Position numbers and translations under genes: made by a program | The notes under the pieces: generated by a model | Databases searched by the model: none | Seen by the model: the letters and a program-made list of their open reading frames with translations, nothing else | Told to the model about the DNA's origin: nothing | Shown here: positions 1-8,865 of the stretch, piece after piece | Layout: each line of letters opens with the position of its first letter | Position numbering within the stretch: position 1 is the stretch's first letter | From: CAYFFO01 sp964342485 | Lineage (GTDB): Bacteria > Chloroflexota > Dehalococcoidia > Lucifugimonadales > CAJWER01 | DNA length: 64,000 nucleotides | Assembly: GCA_964342485.1 (NCBI GenBank) | Contig: CAYFFO010000001.1 | Span: 1-64,000 of the forward strand | Direction of reading: 5' to 3'

Positions 1-122
1 CCATTAAAGGGAAATTTAGATGGTCCAAATTTCTGAACCTCTCAAAAAAATTGGTTTATCTTAAGTACAACATTTTAATTAATATATAAATCGCCTATCC
101 TCCCTGGAAAAATAATTTTGTA

Positions 123-728
123 ATGCTTTTAAGACACTGTCCACATATACTTTTTATAACATTAATTAGCCTTCTTATTGCTTGTAATAACATTGAAGTC
201 GAACCAGGGTCTGACAAAACGGATACCGACCATCCCTCCCGACACACTAAGCAATCAACTGCCTCACAAGATAGCAATCAACAAATCTCATCAAATGCCC
301 CAGATTTTGCACTTCCAGATATTTCGGGATCATTAGTAAAATTAGATGATTTACTTATTCAAAACCAATTCGTCGTCCTGGTATTCTACCGCGGTCATTT
401 TTGAGGCATATGTCAAGCCCAGCTCGTTGAGCTGGAAGAAGCATTAGAACAATTTCGTGATGTAAACAGCGAGATAATCGGAATAAGCATGGACTCTGTC
501 TCCGAGGCAGCTGATCTAGTAAAAAGTTTGGACCTGGGATATAAACTTTTATCTGATCCTCAAGCGAACATGATAAAAGCATACGGAGTCTACAATCTTC
601 TAGGCGACGGAGTCGCAACACCATCCGTTTTCATTATTGGCAGTGGTAAAAAAATCATTTGGAACTATATTGGAGAAAACATCAGTGATCGGCCGAGTAT
701 AGAAAACATTCTTGCCAAGTTTAATTAG
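123..728 (+). CDS. Probable selenocysteine-containing lipoprotein of the AhpC/TSA (peroxiredoxin-like) family
   Basis: One frame runs from the ATG at 123 to the TAA at 726-728, interrupted only by TGA at 402-404. Reading TGA as selenocysteine gives 201 residues. The N-terminus is a lipoprotein signal: a hydrophobic stretch ending in the lipobox LIAC, then a polar linker, so the protein should sit outside the cytoplasmic membrane. The thioredoxin-fold part begins near residue 58 (APDFALPDI). The TGA (residue 94) lies in FYRGHF-U-GIC, exactly where relatives have the first Cys of FYRGHWCxxC, so the site would be UxxC. Homology continues without a break after the TGA (QAQLVELEEAL, IIGISMDS, LLSDP, ATPSVFII). 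Known for the family: thiol-dependent reduction of peroxides or disulfides. A hairpin fitting a bacterial SECIS follows the TGA. Alternatives are a TGT/TGC misread or a pseudogene; the exact position makes selenocysteine likelier. No sel genes lie in the window. Confidence 0.8.
419..435 (+). promoter_or_regulatory. Candidate bacterial SECIS hairpin
   Basis: The 17 nt CCAGCTC-GTT-GAGCTGG form a perfect 7-bp stem with a 3-nt loop (or a 6-bp stem with loop CGTTG). The loop begins 21 nt after the in-frame TGA at 402-404. Known bacterial SECIS elements lie immediately downstream of the UGA within the coding region, with an apical loop a few tens of bases away that carries a G in its first positions; this hairpin fits on all points. 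Its role is inferred; the hairpin itself is directly visible. Confidence 0.65.
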
Positions 729-778
729 CTATTGATTTTCAAATTCTAGTAATCAGTTTATTTGCAAAGGACGCATTA

Positions 779-1324
779 ATGAGTTCAGTTGAGTTAGCTA
801 GTACAATCGGGGGTTGGGCAACCTTAATAACAGCTTCTAGTATATTTCTAGGCACCTTATTCGGCCTTTATCAATTACGCATTAGTGCGCAGGCCCGACG
901 TCTTCAAGCATTGGCATCAATTTATCAGCAGCTTCGGCCTAAAGAGGTAATAGAAATTGAACAAGACCTACTTCACAATCCTTCCGATAAATTAATTCTA
1001 TCCGAATTAACTGAAAACGAAATCCGGAAAATAAACACAGTTATTTACAGTTATCAAAGACTAGGCTATTTGCTCTATCAGGGTCTTGTGACAGAAAAAG
1101 AAATCTTACCAATGGTAGGCTGGGAATCAATTATTCTATGGGAAAAACTTAAAGCATTCATCCGAGATCAGGTCAGAGAAGATGTACCGCATGCACGAGC
1201 TCATTTCGAATTTTTAGCTTCAAAAAGCAGTAAATATATTGAAAAAAACCCTGACCTAGTAATCCCTAAAATTATAAATTTTGACGCTGATATGGATAAG
1301 CTCTTAAAAAATATTTCGCGGTAA
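779..1324 (+). CDS. Membrane-anchored protein of unknown function, DUF4760-like
   Basis: A 181-residue protein starting at ATG 779, 50 nt after the selenoprotein gene and on the same strand. Residues about 10-32 form one hydrophobic segment (GGWATLITASSIFLGTLFGLYQL). A positively charged stretch (RISAQARRLQ) follows, then a soluble mainly helical domain of about 145 residues. This build, one N-terminal membrane anchor and a helical cytoplasmic tail starting near LQALASIYQQL, resembles DUF4760-type proteins, but the match is only by appearance. No catalytic motif is visible and function is unknown. Codon use and composition look like the neighbours. Confidence 0.75.
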   Translation: MSSVELASTIGGWATLITASSIFLGTLFGLYQLRISAQARRLQALASIYQQLRPKEVIEIEQDLLHNPSDKLILSELTENEIRKINTVIYSYQRLGYLLYQGLVTEKEILPMVGWESIILWEKLKAFIRDQVREDVPHARAHFEFLASKSSKYIEKNPDLVIPKIINFDADMDKLLKNISR

Positions 1325-1328
1325 ACTT

Positions 1329-1354
1329 CTAATACTTGATTAGTGAATTTTTTT
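1329..1354 (+). terminator. Weak candidate Rho-independent terminator
   Basis: Just after the stop of the preceding gene, CTAAT and ATTAG pair around a 5-nt loop (1329-1343), followed by a run of seven T (1348-1354). The stem is short and A/T-rich, so this is tentative. Confidence 0.3.
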
Positions 1355-1470
1355 ATTCAGGTGCCAAGTTTACCATGGTATAAATTATCGCCAAGAAATA
1401 CGTATTATGGGTACTATGTTAATGATGACTTACTTATTTAAATGCTGACTAAAAACAAAAGATTTAACAA

Positions 1471-1863
1471 TTGAATTTATCTGCACGCCTAAGAAAATTT
1501 AAAAGGTTAATCCTCTGCACTGTAGGGATAATTTGCCTAGGTTTGGGAATAATTGGCTACATACTACCTGGCCTACCTGGAACAATTTGGCTTATTATTT
1601 CAGCCTCTCTTTTTATTCGATCATCGGACCGTCTTTATAAATATGTCATTCATCACAAATTATTTGGTAATCAAGTCAGAGAATTTCTTGAAACAGGATC
1701 GATCCCTCGAAAAGTAAAAATATTATCTATAGGATCTATGTGGTTCTTCACGCTTTCCTCAATACTTTTTGCACCATATGGTTGGCTTTTTGATATCCCA
1801 GTTCTAGTACTAGCGATAATTGGAACTTTATATATACTGTCTAGGCCTACAACACTTCACTAG
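1471..1863 (+). CDS. DUF454 (YbaN-like) inner-membrane protein
   Basis: A 130-residue protein beginning at TTG 1471; no ATG is available upstream of the conserved part. It shows the DUF454 pattern: a first membrane segment with GLGIIGYILPGLPGTIWLIISASLFIRSS, a central soluble stretch with basic residues (YKYVIHHKLFGNQVREFLETGSIPRKVK), and two closely spaced hydrophobic segments near the C-terminus. The family is widespread and of unknown function. Its stop overlaps the end of the convergent clpC by 4 nt, so the two transcripts meet here. Confidence 0.85.
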   Translation: MNLSARLRKFKRLILCTVGIICLGLGIIGYILPGLPGTIWLIISASLFIRSSDRLYKYVIHHKLFGNQVREFLETGSIPRKVKILSIGSMWFFTLSSILFAPYGWLFDIPVLVLAIIGTLYILSRPTTLH

Positions 1864-4301
1864 GATAAGCTTTTAGATCTTTTTCTAGCCTTGCTAAATT
1901 TTAAATCCTCGTCTTTAATTTTGACATCTATTGTGTCTTTTTCTCCAAATTCTTTTGCTAGTATCTTGGTTGAAAGAGGATTTTCTATGTATTTTTGCAC
2001 AGTACGACGGAGAAGACGCGCGCCAAACTTTGGATCATATCCCTTTTCCGATAGCCATATTTTCGCCTGATCTGATACAAATATTGAAACTTTCTGCAAT
2101 TCTAGCCTTTCTTCAACCTCAGACAACAGTAGGTCAACGACCTCTTGTATCTGAACTGCAGTCAAGCTTTCGAAAGTAATAATTTCGTCAATCCTATTAA
2201 GAAATTCTGGACGAAAGGTTGATTTCAACGCATCCTCAACTGATGCCCTCATTCCAACTGTTGAATCAAGAGAACTGGTATGAAAACCTACGGGCTCTTT
2301 TAAATCCCAACCAGTACCTAAATTGCTAGTCATTACGATAATTGTATTTCTGAAATCCACGGTACGGCCCTGACCATCAGTTAAGCGACCATCTTCCAAT
2401 ATTTGAAGTAGAGAATTAAAAACATCAGGATGGGCTTTTTCAATTTCGTCAAAAAGTACTACCCGAAATGGTCTCCTACGAACCGCTTCTGTTAGCTGTC
2501 CTCCATCTTCAAAGCCAACATATCCTGGGGGGGCACCAACAAGGCGTGATACCGTGTGTTTCTCTTGATATTCGGACATGTCTATACGAACCATATTCTG
2601 TTCATCATCGAACAGATATTTTGCCAAAGCCCTAGCCAATTCTGTCTTACCGACACCTGTAGGTCCTAAAAATATAAAACTTCCAAGTGGACGTTTCGGA
2701 TCACTTAAACCTGCCCTGCCACGCCTAACCGCATCGGAAACTGCTTTTATTGCAGAATCTTGTCCAATTACGCGGTCATGTAATCGATCTTCCATGTGAA
2801 GAAGTTTTTCAGATTCACTCTCTAACAAGCGATCAACTGGTATTCCTGTCCATGTCGCTATTAAACTACCTATATCATCTGCATTGACCACCACTTTGGT
2901 ATGGTCACTGTCTAACGTATTATGTTTTTCCTTTTCATATTCTTCTTCAACTCTCAATCGATCTGATTTAAGTTTTGCAGCTTTCTCATAATCTCCTAAT
3001 TGAGCACAAGCTTCCTCTTCATCTTGAAGCTGTCTTAATTGTTCCTTAAGAATTTTTATATTTTCTGGTATTACCTGCAACTCTATCCTAATCTTGCTAG
3101 CGGCTTCATCTATAAGATCAACTGCTTTATCTGGCAATAGGCGTTCTGTCAAATACCTTTGACTCAATCTAACCGCTGCTTCTATAGCCTCATCCGTTAT
3201 CTCTATTTTATGATGAGATTCATATTTTGGTCGCAGTGCTTTCATCATGTCGGCTGCAATCTCTACACTTGGCTCTTTAACCAAAACTGGTTGAAATCGA
3301 CGCTCAAGAGCTGCGTCTTTTTCTATATATTTTTTGTATTCTGTCTCTGTGGTGGCTCCTAGTACCTGGAGTTCTCCTCTTGATAAAGCTGGTTTCATCA
3401 TATTGCTAGCATCAATCGCACCATCTGATGCTCCAGCCCCAACCACTGAATGAAGCTCATCAATAAATGGGATAACCTCTCCATTAGATTGTCGAATTTC
3501 CTCTAAAACGGATTTTAGACGTTCTTCAAACTCACCTCTAAATTTACTTCCCGCTACCATGCCTGCAATATCCAATGCCAAAACTTTTCTGCCTTTCAGC
3601 TCATCTGGCACATCTTCAGAAACGATGCGTTGAGCCAGTCCTTCAGCTATGGCAGTCTTTCCAACACCAGCTCCGCCTATCAAAACAGGATTGTTTTTTG
3701 TACGGCGGATTAATGTTTGCATTGTCCTATATATTTCTTCGTCCCTGCCAACAACTGGGTCTAACTTACCGTCCCTTGCAAGTTGAGTAAGGTCAACACT
3801 ATAACGCTCGAGAGAACGGTAACGCTCCTCTGCCCGTGAATCTGTAACACGATGTGTGCCACGAATACTTTGCAATGCTCTATAAATCTTCTCCAAGTCA
3901 ATATTGAACTCTGAAGACAGCTTTGCTGAATCACCTTGATCTTCCTGTACAACTGCTACCAATAGATGTTCTGAACTTATAAAATCATCGTTTAGTCTTC
4001 GTGATTCTTCTTTGGCTCTTTCAAGTACTCTTGCAGCTCTAGGAGATACGAATATCTGCGTGGATTCATGAGTAACTTTTGGCCCATCCTCAAGGAGCAT
4101 ATGTAATCTCTCTGTCAGATCATCAATTGAGATTTCAAGATGTTTGAAAATTTCAGAAGCCACACCATCTTCTTGCTCCAGCAAAGCCAGTAGGATATGC
4201 TCTACATCCCATTGGCTGTGCCTAAATTGTCTAACAATTTCCTGGGACTTGGCGATTACTTCTTGTGCATGCTCAGTAAAATCATCAGGTTTAAGAACCA
4301 T
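1860..4301 (-). CDS. clpC: ClpC-type AAA+ unfoldase subunit of the Clp protease
   Basis: An 813-residue Hsp100 chaperone. ClpC uses ATP to unfold proteins and thread them into ClpP in the cytoplasm. In order: the N-terminal double Clp repeat (residues about 4-150), a first AAA+ module with Walker A GGAGVGKT near residue 209 and Walker B FIDELH, a middle region with a UVR-like coiled coil (QLGDYEKAAKLKSDRLR) typical of ClpC, a second AAA+ module with GPTGVGKT near residue 545 and LFDEIEKAHPDVFN, and the C-terminal D2-small domain. The first Walker A has Gly where Glu is usual (GEAGVGKT), while the invariant GKT is kept. The start at ATG 4301 is preferred over TTG 4307 because AAAGGA lies 8-9 nt upstream. 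A strong sigma-70 promoter lies about 65 nt upstream. No ctsR or mcsAB neighbours are present. Confidence 0.97.
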   Translation of the reverse strand: MVLKPDDFTEHAQEVIAKSQEIVRQFRHSQWDVEHILLALLEQEDGVASEIFKHLEISIDDLTERLHMLLEDGPKVTHESTQIFVSPRAARVLERAKEESRRLNDDFISSEHLLVAVVQEDQGDSAKLSSEFNIDLEKIYRALQSIRGTHRVTDSRAEERYRSLERYSVDLTQLARDGKLDPVVGRDEEIYRTMQTLIRRTKNNPVLIGGAGVGKTAIAEGLAQRIVSEDVPDELKGRKVLALDIAGMVAGSKFRGEFEERLKSVLEEIRQSNGEVIPFIDELHSVVGAGASDGAIDASNMMKPALSRGELQVLGATTETEYKKYIEKDAALERRFQPVLVKEPSVEIAADMMKALRPKYESHHKIEITDEAIEAAVRLSQRYLTERLLPDKAVDLIDEAASKIRIELQVIPENIKILKEQLRQLQDEEEACAQLGDYEKAAKLKSDRLRVEEEYEKEKHNTLDSDHTKVVVNADDIGSLIATWTGIPVDRLLESESEKLLHMEDRLHDRVIGQDSAIKAVSDAVRRGRAGLSDPKRPLGSFIFLGPTGVGKTELARALAKYLFDDEQNMVRIDMSEYQEKHTVSRLVGAPPGYVGFEDGGQLTEAVRRRPFRVVLFDEIEKAHPDVFNSLLQILEDGRLTDGQGRTVDFRNTIIVMTSNLGTGWDLKEPVGFHTSSLDSTVGMRASVEDALKSTFRPEFLNRIDEIITFESLTAVQIQEVVDLLLSEVEERLELQKVSIFVSDQAKIWLSEKGYDPKFGARLLRRTVQKYIENPLSTKILAKEFGEKDTIDVKIKDEDLKFSKARKRSKSLS

Positions 4302-4365
4302 ATTCAATTATCCTTTAATAAGTATCAAAATAAATATGTCATCACAAAGAAAGCTTATACAATCT

Positions 4366-4394
4366 AATGTATTACTATGAGTGGAATATGTCAA
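4366..4394 (-). promoter_or_regulatory. Sigma-70 promoter of clpC
   Basis: On the minus strand TTGACA (4389-4394), a 17-nt spacer and TACATT (4366-4371) make a near-consensus housekeeping promoter about 65 nt upstream of the clpC start. No CIRCE or CtsR-like direct repeat was seen around it, which suggests constitutive expression. Confidence 0.7.
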
Positions 4395-4519
4395 TGAATA
4401 TTGAGTCGACACGTATCAAGGCTTAACAATTTTATACCTTGTTACATTGCCAAGAATACAGAAACACTAGCAAAATAAACTAATAACTAATTGAACTCGT
4501 GAAAAATGTTTGTGCAAAT

Positions 4520-5491
4520 TTATCTTAATGACATTTCTGTAGCAAATAGATCGATGATGTAATCATCATTTACAAAATTGGTAGTTTTCAATTTTAAATC
4601 CAAATCTATTAATTTATTCTTGATAAATTTGAGTCTGTCCATAGTAAAGTTGCCTGATTGTTCAGTAACTTTTTTTAGAACATAGCCTGAAACTCCTAGT
4701 TGCTTTTCATAATCTACAAATGGAACTTTGTTAAAAATGAGATCTTTTGTAAGAATTAAAAGATTAAGCTGTCTGGAAATAACGAATATCAGGTCAGAGG
4801 CAGTTGTACCGTTTTTGAAAAGATTATGTATCATACGAACAGCTTCTGCGGACTTCCCTTGCAAAATTGCATCAACAGTGGCAAAAATGTTCGCCTCTCT
4901 AACACTGGAAACTAGTTTCTCAACGTCGTCAATAGATATAACCTTACCAGGCCTGTACAAAGTAAGCTTAGTGAGTTCATTATCAATTAATCTAAGGTTA
5001 TTCCCAAGAACCTCGGACAGCATTATTGCTGCAGAGTTTTCTAATGTTATACCTGATTGATAAGCCCTTGATTTAATCCAGCTTATCATTTGCCCATGTC
5101 TGGGCAATATGAATTTTTTGGTATTAGATATAGGACTTATTAATCGTAGTAGAGAGTTAGGCGAGCTAATTAACCCATCTACAAAAACCAACCGAGTCGA
5201 TGGAGGAAGTTTGTTTATTTCATCCGGGAAGCCTTCCCATTCTTGAATTATTTTTAAACTTTCCGTTTTTTTCTCAAATCGTGAAAGCAACCCCTTTACA
5301 ATCACTAACCTAATCTCTGATAAAAATGGCACAATTCCAGCTATTCCAATAAGCTCAGAAATAGTAGTTTTTTGTCCGTCTATAATATCTATATTGACAT
5401 CTTGAAGATCTTTAAAACCAGATTCTTTAATAATAAGAGCTAACTGTTCTTCTATAGTAAAATCGTCATCGCCATAAAGTATTTGTGTCAA
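4520..5491 (-). CDS. holA: DNA polymerase III delta subunit
   Basis: A 323-residue protein matching HolA, the clamp-loader subunit that opens the beta sliding clamp in the replication complex. Visible features are the N-terminal ILYGDDDFTIEEQL, a middle AAA+-like region (VFVDGL; SWIKSRAYQSGITLENSAAIMLSEVLGNNLRLIDNELTKLTLY, the usual LGNDLxxLxxELEKL motif) and the helical C-terminal collar domain (SREAN-like VREANIFATVDAILQGKSAEAVRMIHNLFKNG). Length is normal. The apparent start is TTG at 5491 with only a weak ribosome-binding site. It lies upstream of clpC on the same strand but is separated from it by 218 nt carrying the clpC promoter, so the two are probably transcribed independently. Confidence 0.9.
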   Translation of the reverse strand: MTQILYGDDDFTIEEQLALIIKESGFKDLQDVNIDIIDGQKTTISELIGIAGIVPFLSEIRLVIVKGLLSRFEKKTESLKIIQEWEGFPDEINKLPPSTRLVFVDGLISSPNSLLRLISPISNTKKFILPRHGQMISWIKSRAYQSGITLENSAAIMLSEVLGNNLRLIDNELTKLTLYRPGKVISIDDVEKLVSSVREANIFATVDAILQGKSAEAVRMIHNLFKNGTTASDLIFVISRQLNLLILTKDLIFNKVPFVDYEKQLGVSGYVLKKVTEQSGNFTMDRLKFIKNKLIDLDLKLKTTNFVNDDYIIDLFATEMSLR

Positions 5492-5544
5492 TTATCTAGC
5501 CATCTTTAAATTGTTCTATAATTATACTAACTAAAGGAAATCAT

Positions 5545-5910
5545 TTGATACTTCGAACATTGTTCCTATTATTAAAATTTAAATCCGTCCCTCTGTTAAT
5601 CACCCGCCTATTTTTTGATAAAGATGTTTCTTGGAAATCAAGATTCATACTGATTTTAACAATTATTTATGTGATTTTACCTTTCGACATTATCCACGAC
5701 ATACTACCAGTAATTGGTCAAGTAGACGACTTAGCAGCTATATTAATAGGAATGGCTCTATTTCTTATATCCATACCGTGGCCTTTGATAAACAAACATC
5801 TGAAAAGAACCGGGACAGACCAAAATAGGGAAAATAATTCGCCTCCACCAGGCAAGATTATCGAAGGCGAGTTTCGACATGTTGAAAAGAGTAATCACCA
5901 ATCCGAATGA
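5545..5910 (+). CDS. DUF1232 (YkvA-like) membrane protein
   Basis: A 121-residue protein from TTG 5545, preceded by AAAGGAAA. The diagnostic DUF1232 segment is present at about residues 45-68: ILPFDIIHDILPVIGQVDDLA, lying between hydrophobic stretches. Two membrane segments are likely. The last 30 residues are polar (GTDQNRENNSPPPGKIIEGEFRHVEKS), with an IIEGEF-type tail seen in Chloroflexota relatives. Function is unknown. It is divergent from holA (53-nt gap) and convergent with the M24 peptidase gene (13-nt gap). Confidence 0.82.
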   Translation: MILRTLFLLLKFKSVPLLITRLFFDKDVSWKSRFILILTIIYVILPFDIIHDILPVIGQVDDLAAILIGMALFLISIPWPLINKHLKRTGTDQNRENNSPPPGKIIEGEFRHVEKSNHQSE

Positions 5911-5923
5911 ATATATTAGGAAT

Positions 5924-7096
5924 TCAAGACTTTATCAGAAAAACATTATTTTGAGGTAGAGTGGTTATCTGTATATCATGATCATCGATGTACACATCTA
6001 TTTCTGAACGCACACCAAACTCAGGTAAATATACTCCCGGCTCAATTGTAACTGCTAAACCCGGTATTACTTGGCGAGTATCGTGAGTTTCCAGACTGTC
6101 AAAATTAACTGCATTTCCGTGAACTTCCCGCCCCAAGCTATGACCAAGCCTGTGATTGAAGTATTCGAGAAATCCCGCTTCGTTAATAACATCTCTTGCA
6201 ATTTTATCAACTTCCCAACCGCACAATGGTTTCCCATCACCGATTGATTGTTTTAATTCTGTCACTGCACGATCTCTTGCACGAATAACGGAATCAAACA
6301 CCATCTGATGATATTCTGGAACTTGATCACCAACAAAAGCAGTCCAGGTGATATCTGCAAACATAGAATCAGCCTTGTCAATACGACCCCAAACATCTAT
6401 CAACAACCAGTCTCCATGCTTAATAATATGAGTAGATTCCATTGTAGGATTAAAATGTGGATCGGAGGAATGTTCGTTTACAGCAACCACAGGGCCATCA
6501 GTAACCTCTAAGCCTTCTTCAATAAACCTTTGCCTGATAAATTCCGCTACCTGAAGCTCAGTGACATTTTTATTAATGTTTTTGCCTACGTAAATAAACG
6601 CTTCCTGAACTAATGATGTCAGTTTCTTTGCTGCCAAAACATGACTTTTCAAATGTTCTTCATTCCATCTTTGTGTAGCAAACTGCAAGGTATCTGCAGA
6701 CGAAACTATTTGACCACCAATACTCCTTACCAATTCTACCGTCCCTGCATCAACAAAAGCAGTTCTAGGCAACTCTCCATATTGTGAATACTCCATTGCT
6801 ATTTTTGTCCCAAAACCAACCAAGCCCTGAAGTTTAGAAATCATATCTTGACGGCCAGTAAAAACCAGAGTATCGATTGACAAATGTGTAAACCTGCCTC
6901 TATCTACCAAAGATACTAGTAATTTAGGCTTACCTTTCACAGGAATCCATAACCAGCAAGGTCGAGTTACATTTTCAACTGCACCTATTAATTCATAAAA
7001 AATTGGATTTACTTGTTGATAATCATAAACAAGCCAGCCACCAATATCTTGAATATTTAAGTATTCTTGTATATCAGAAATGTTTGTTAGAATCAT
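5924..7096 (-). CDS. M24 family metallopeptidase (Xaa-Pro aminopeptidase-like)
   Basis: A 390-residue cytoplasmic peptidase with creatinase fold. The N-terminal half is the non-catalytic domain. The C-terminal pita-bread domain keeps the five metal ligands of the family: Asp in LLIDVWGR, Asp in MFADITWT, His in HRLGHSLGREVHG, Glu in TIEPGVYLP and Glu in VRSEIDVYI. Members release N-terminal residues before proline or act on related peptides; the exact substrate cannot be read. The start at ATG 7096 is chosen over 7138 because AAAAGGAACG lies about 10 nt upstream and the extra 14 residues look non-homologous. It is divergent from the acyl-CoA synthetase gene. Confidence 0.9.
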   Translation of the reverse strand: MILTNISDIQEYLNIQDIGGWLVYDYQQVNPIFYELIGAVENVTRPCWLWIPVKGKPKLLVSLVDRGRFTHLSIDTLVFTGRQDMISKLQGLVGFGTKIAMEYSQYGELPRTAFVDAGTVELVRSIGGQIVSSADTLQFATQRWNEEHLKSHVLAAKKLTSLVQEAFIYVGKNINKNVTELQVAEFIRQRFIEEGLEVTDGPVVAVNEHSSDPHFNPTMESTHIIKHGDWLLIDVWGRIDKADSMFADITWTAFVGDQVPEYHQMVFDSVIRARDRAVTELKQSIGDGKPLCGWEVDKIARDVINEAGFLEYFNHRLGHSLGREVHGNAVNFDSLETHDTRQVIPGLAVTIEPGVYLPEFGVRSEIDVYIDDHDIQITTLPQNNVFLIKS

Positions 7097-7272
7097 AAAA
7101 CAGCGTTCCTTTTTTATTACTATCTGCAAGTATACCAATTATTAAATCACCGATTTTCATATATTTAGAATCGTATTTTGGTAAAATGATAATCCCATAA
7201 TGTTCATTAAATAATTTATCTACTTGTAGCGTAGGCTAGCCACCTTTTTCATAAATATAGAGCGAGTTAAAG

Positions 7273-8799
7273 ATGCCAGGAATAGAATTAATTAATCGCG
7301 CCGCGTTTCACAAAAATAACACAGCAATCATTTCAGACAAGAAAAGCTACACCTATTCAAGCCTTGTTAAGTCTTCTAATGCCATCGCCTATCACCTACT
7401 AAATAGAAAAGAAGATTTGAATGGAGCTAGAGTAGCATTCTTGATAGAACCCAGCTATGACTATGTAGCTACACTCTGGGGAATTTGGCAAGCAGGAGCT
7501 GTTGCTGTCCCTCTAGGAATATCTCACCCTCAAGCAGAACTAGAATACTCGATATCAGATTGCGATGCAGAATTTTTGATATCTGATCAAAAAAACCTAC
7601 ATAAAATACTACCTATAGCTAACATACAAAAGCTCAACTATTCCGTCACAGATTGCCTGCTCTCTTCCCAACAACCTTCACAATCATACAAACTACCAGA
7701 CATTGATTCTGCCAGAAATGCAATGATACTCTACACCAGTGGGTCTACAGGCAAACCCAAGGGAGTTGTTATTACCCATAACAATATTGAAGCTCAGGTT
7801 ACTACTCTGGTCGAAGCATGGGGATGGACCGATCAAGATCATATACTAAACACATTACCTCTACACCATATTCACGGCATAATTAACGCTATGACTTGTG
7901 CTTTTTGGAGCGGTGCCAAATGTGAAATTCATTCCAAATTTGATCCGAACAGCGTATGGGAAAGGCTGAAAACCGGTGATCTAAGCTTGTTCATGGCCGT
8001 ACCAACAACCTATAAATCGCTTATAAACGAATGGGAAACTAAACCTATAAAGGAACAATCATTAATGTCTCTTGGAGCTTCAAAACTGAGGTTAATGGTA
8101 TCGGGATCAGACGCTCTATTAGCTACTACTATGAAACAATGGAAAGACATAACTGGTCATACTCTTTTAGAACGATACGGAATGACAGAAGTAGGCATGG
8201 CTCTATCTAACCCTCTCAAGGGAATTCGGAATCCTGGTCACGTAGGAACTCCTCTCCCAAACGTTAAAATCAGGCTTGTCTCGCTTTCAATTAACGAAAA
8301 AACTGGGCTTCACGAACATGGAGAGATAGTACCTGCTGGTGAACCCGGAGAAATCCAGATTAAAGGCCCAAGCGTTTTTAAAGAGTATTGGAAAAATCTA
8401 CCAGCTACCAAAGAAGCATTTTCTGAAGATGGATGGTTCTGCTCAGGTGACGTCGCATCCTTAAATGAACAAGGATATCGGATATGGGGGCGTGCATCCC
8501 AAGACATCATAATAACCGGGGGAGAAAATGTTTCAGCTAAAGAAGTAGAACAAATATTATCTGAGCATCCAAATATAATTGGATGTGCTGTTGTAGGAAT
8601 CGACGACCCCTACTGGGGAAACGCCGTTTCTGTGGCTATAGTTGCAAACAAGAAAATTAGCAGGGAAGACCTTCGAAGTTGGGCAAAAAATAAAATGGCT
8701 CCTTACAAGGTGCCTCAAAAGGTGCGACTTGTAGACGTACTTCCTCTTAACTCTATGGGTAAAGTAATAAAACCAGAAGTTAGAAAATTATTCAGATAA
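7273..8799 (+). CDS. Acyl-CoA synthetase of the malonyl-CoA synthetase (MatB/ACSF3)-like group
   Basis: A 508-residue AMP-forming ligase. It activates a carboxylic acid as acyl-AMP and then forms the CoA thioester in the cytoplasm. Motifs in order: the P-loop LYTSGSTGKPKGVV (about residues 154-167), PLHHIHGI, the ERYGMTEVG A5 motif, the hinge GWFCSGDVA, and the C-terminal lysine motif PLNSMGKVIK. The LPLHHIHGIINAMTCAFWSGAKC stretch is typical of the MatB/ACSF3 group, so malonate or methylmalonate is a reasonable but unproven substrate. It begins at ATG 7273 after GAGCGAG. It is followed 66 nt later by the S9 peptidase gene on the same strand. Confidence 0.88.
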   Translation: MPGIELINRAAFHKNNTAIISDKKSYTYSSLVKSSNAIAYHLLNRKEDLNGARVAFLIEPSYDYVATLWGIWQAGAVAVPLGISHPQAELEYSISDCDAEFLISDQKNLHKILPIANIQKLNYSVTDCLLSSQQPSQSYKLPDIDSARNAMILYTSGSTGKPKGVVITHNNIEAQVTTLVEAWGWTDQDHILNTLPLHHIHGIINAMTCAFWSGAKCEIHSKFDPNSVWERLKTGDLSLFMAVPTTYKSLINEWETKPIKEQSLMSLGASKLRLMVSGSDALLATTMKQWKDITGHTLLERYGMTEVGMALSNPLKGIRNPGHVGTPLPNVKIRLVSLSINEKTGLHEHGEIVPAGEPGEIQIKGPSVFKEYWKNLPATKEAFSEDGWFCSGDVASLNEQGYRIWGRASQDIIITGGENVSAKEVEQILSEHPNIIGCAVVGIDDPYWGNAVSVAIVANKKISREDLRSWAKNKMAPYKVPQKVRLVDVLPLNSMGKVIKPEVRKLFR

Positions 8800-8865
8800 A
8801 AAGACTAATTAAATTACAGCAAGTCAATTATCAATTTAATGTAACCCATTATTAGGAATTGGAGA

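Noticed and set aside
123..404. Two separate short hypothetical genes (123-404 and 489-728)
   Set aside because: They are in the same frame, separated only by TGA at a conserved Cys position, and form one AhpC/TSA-type protein.
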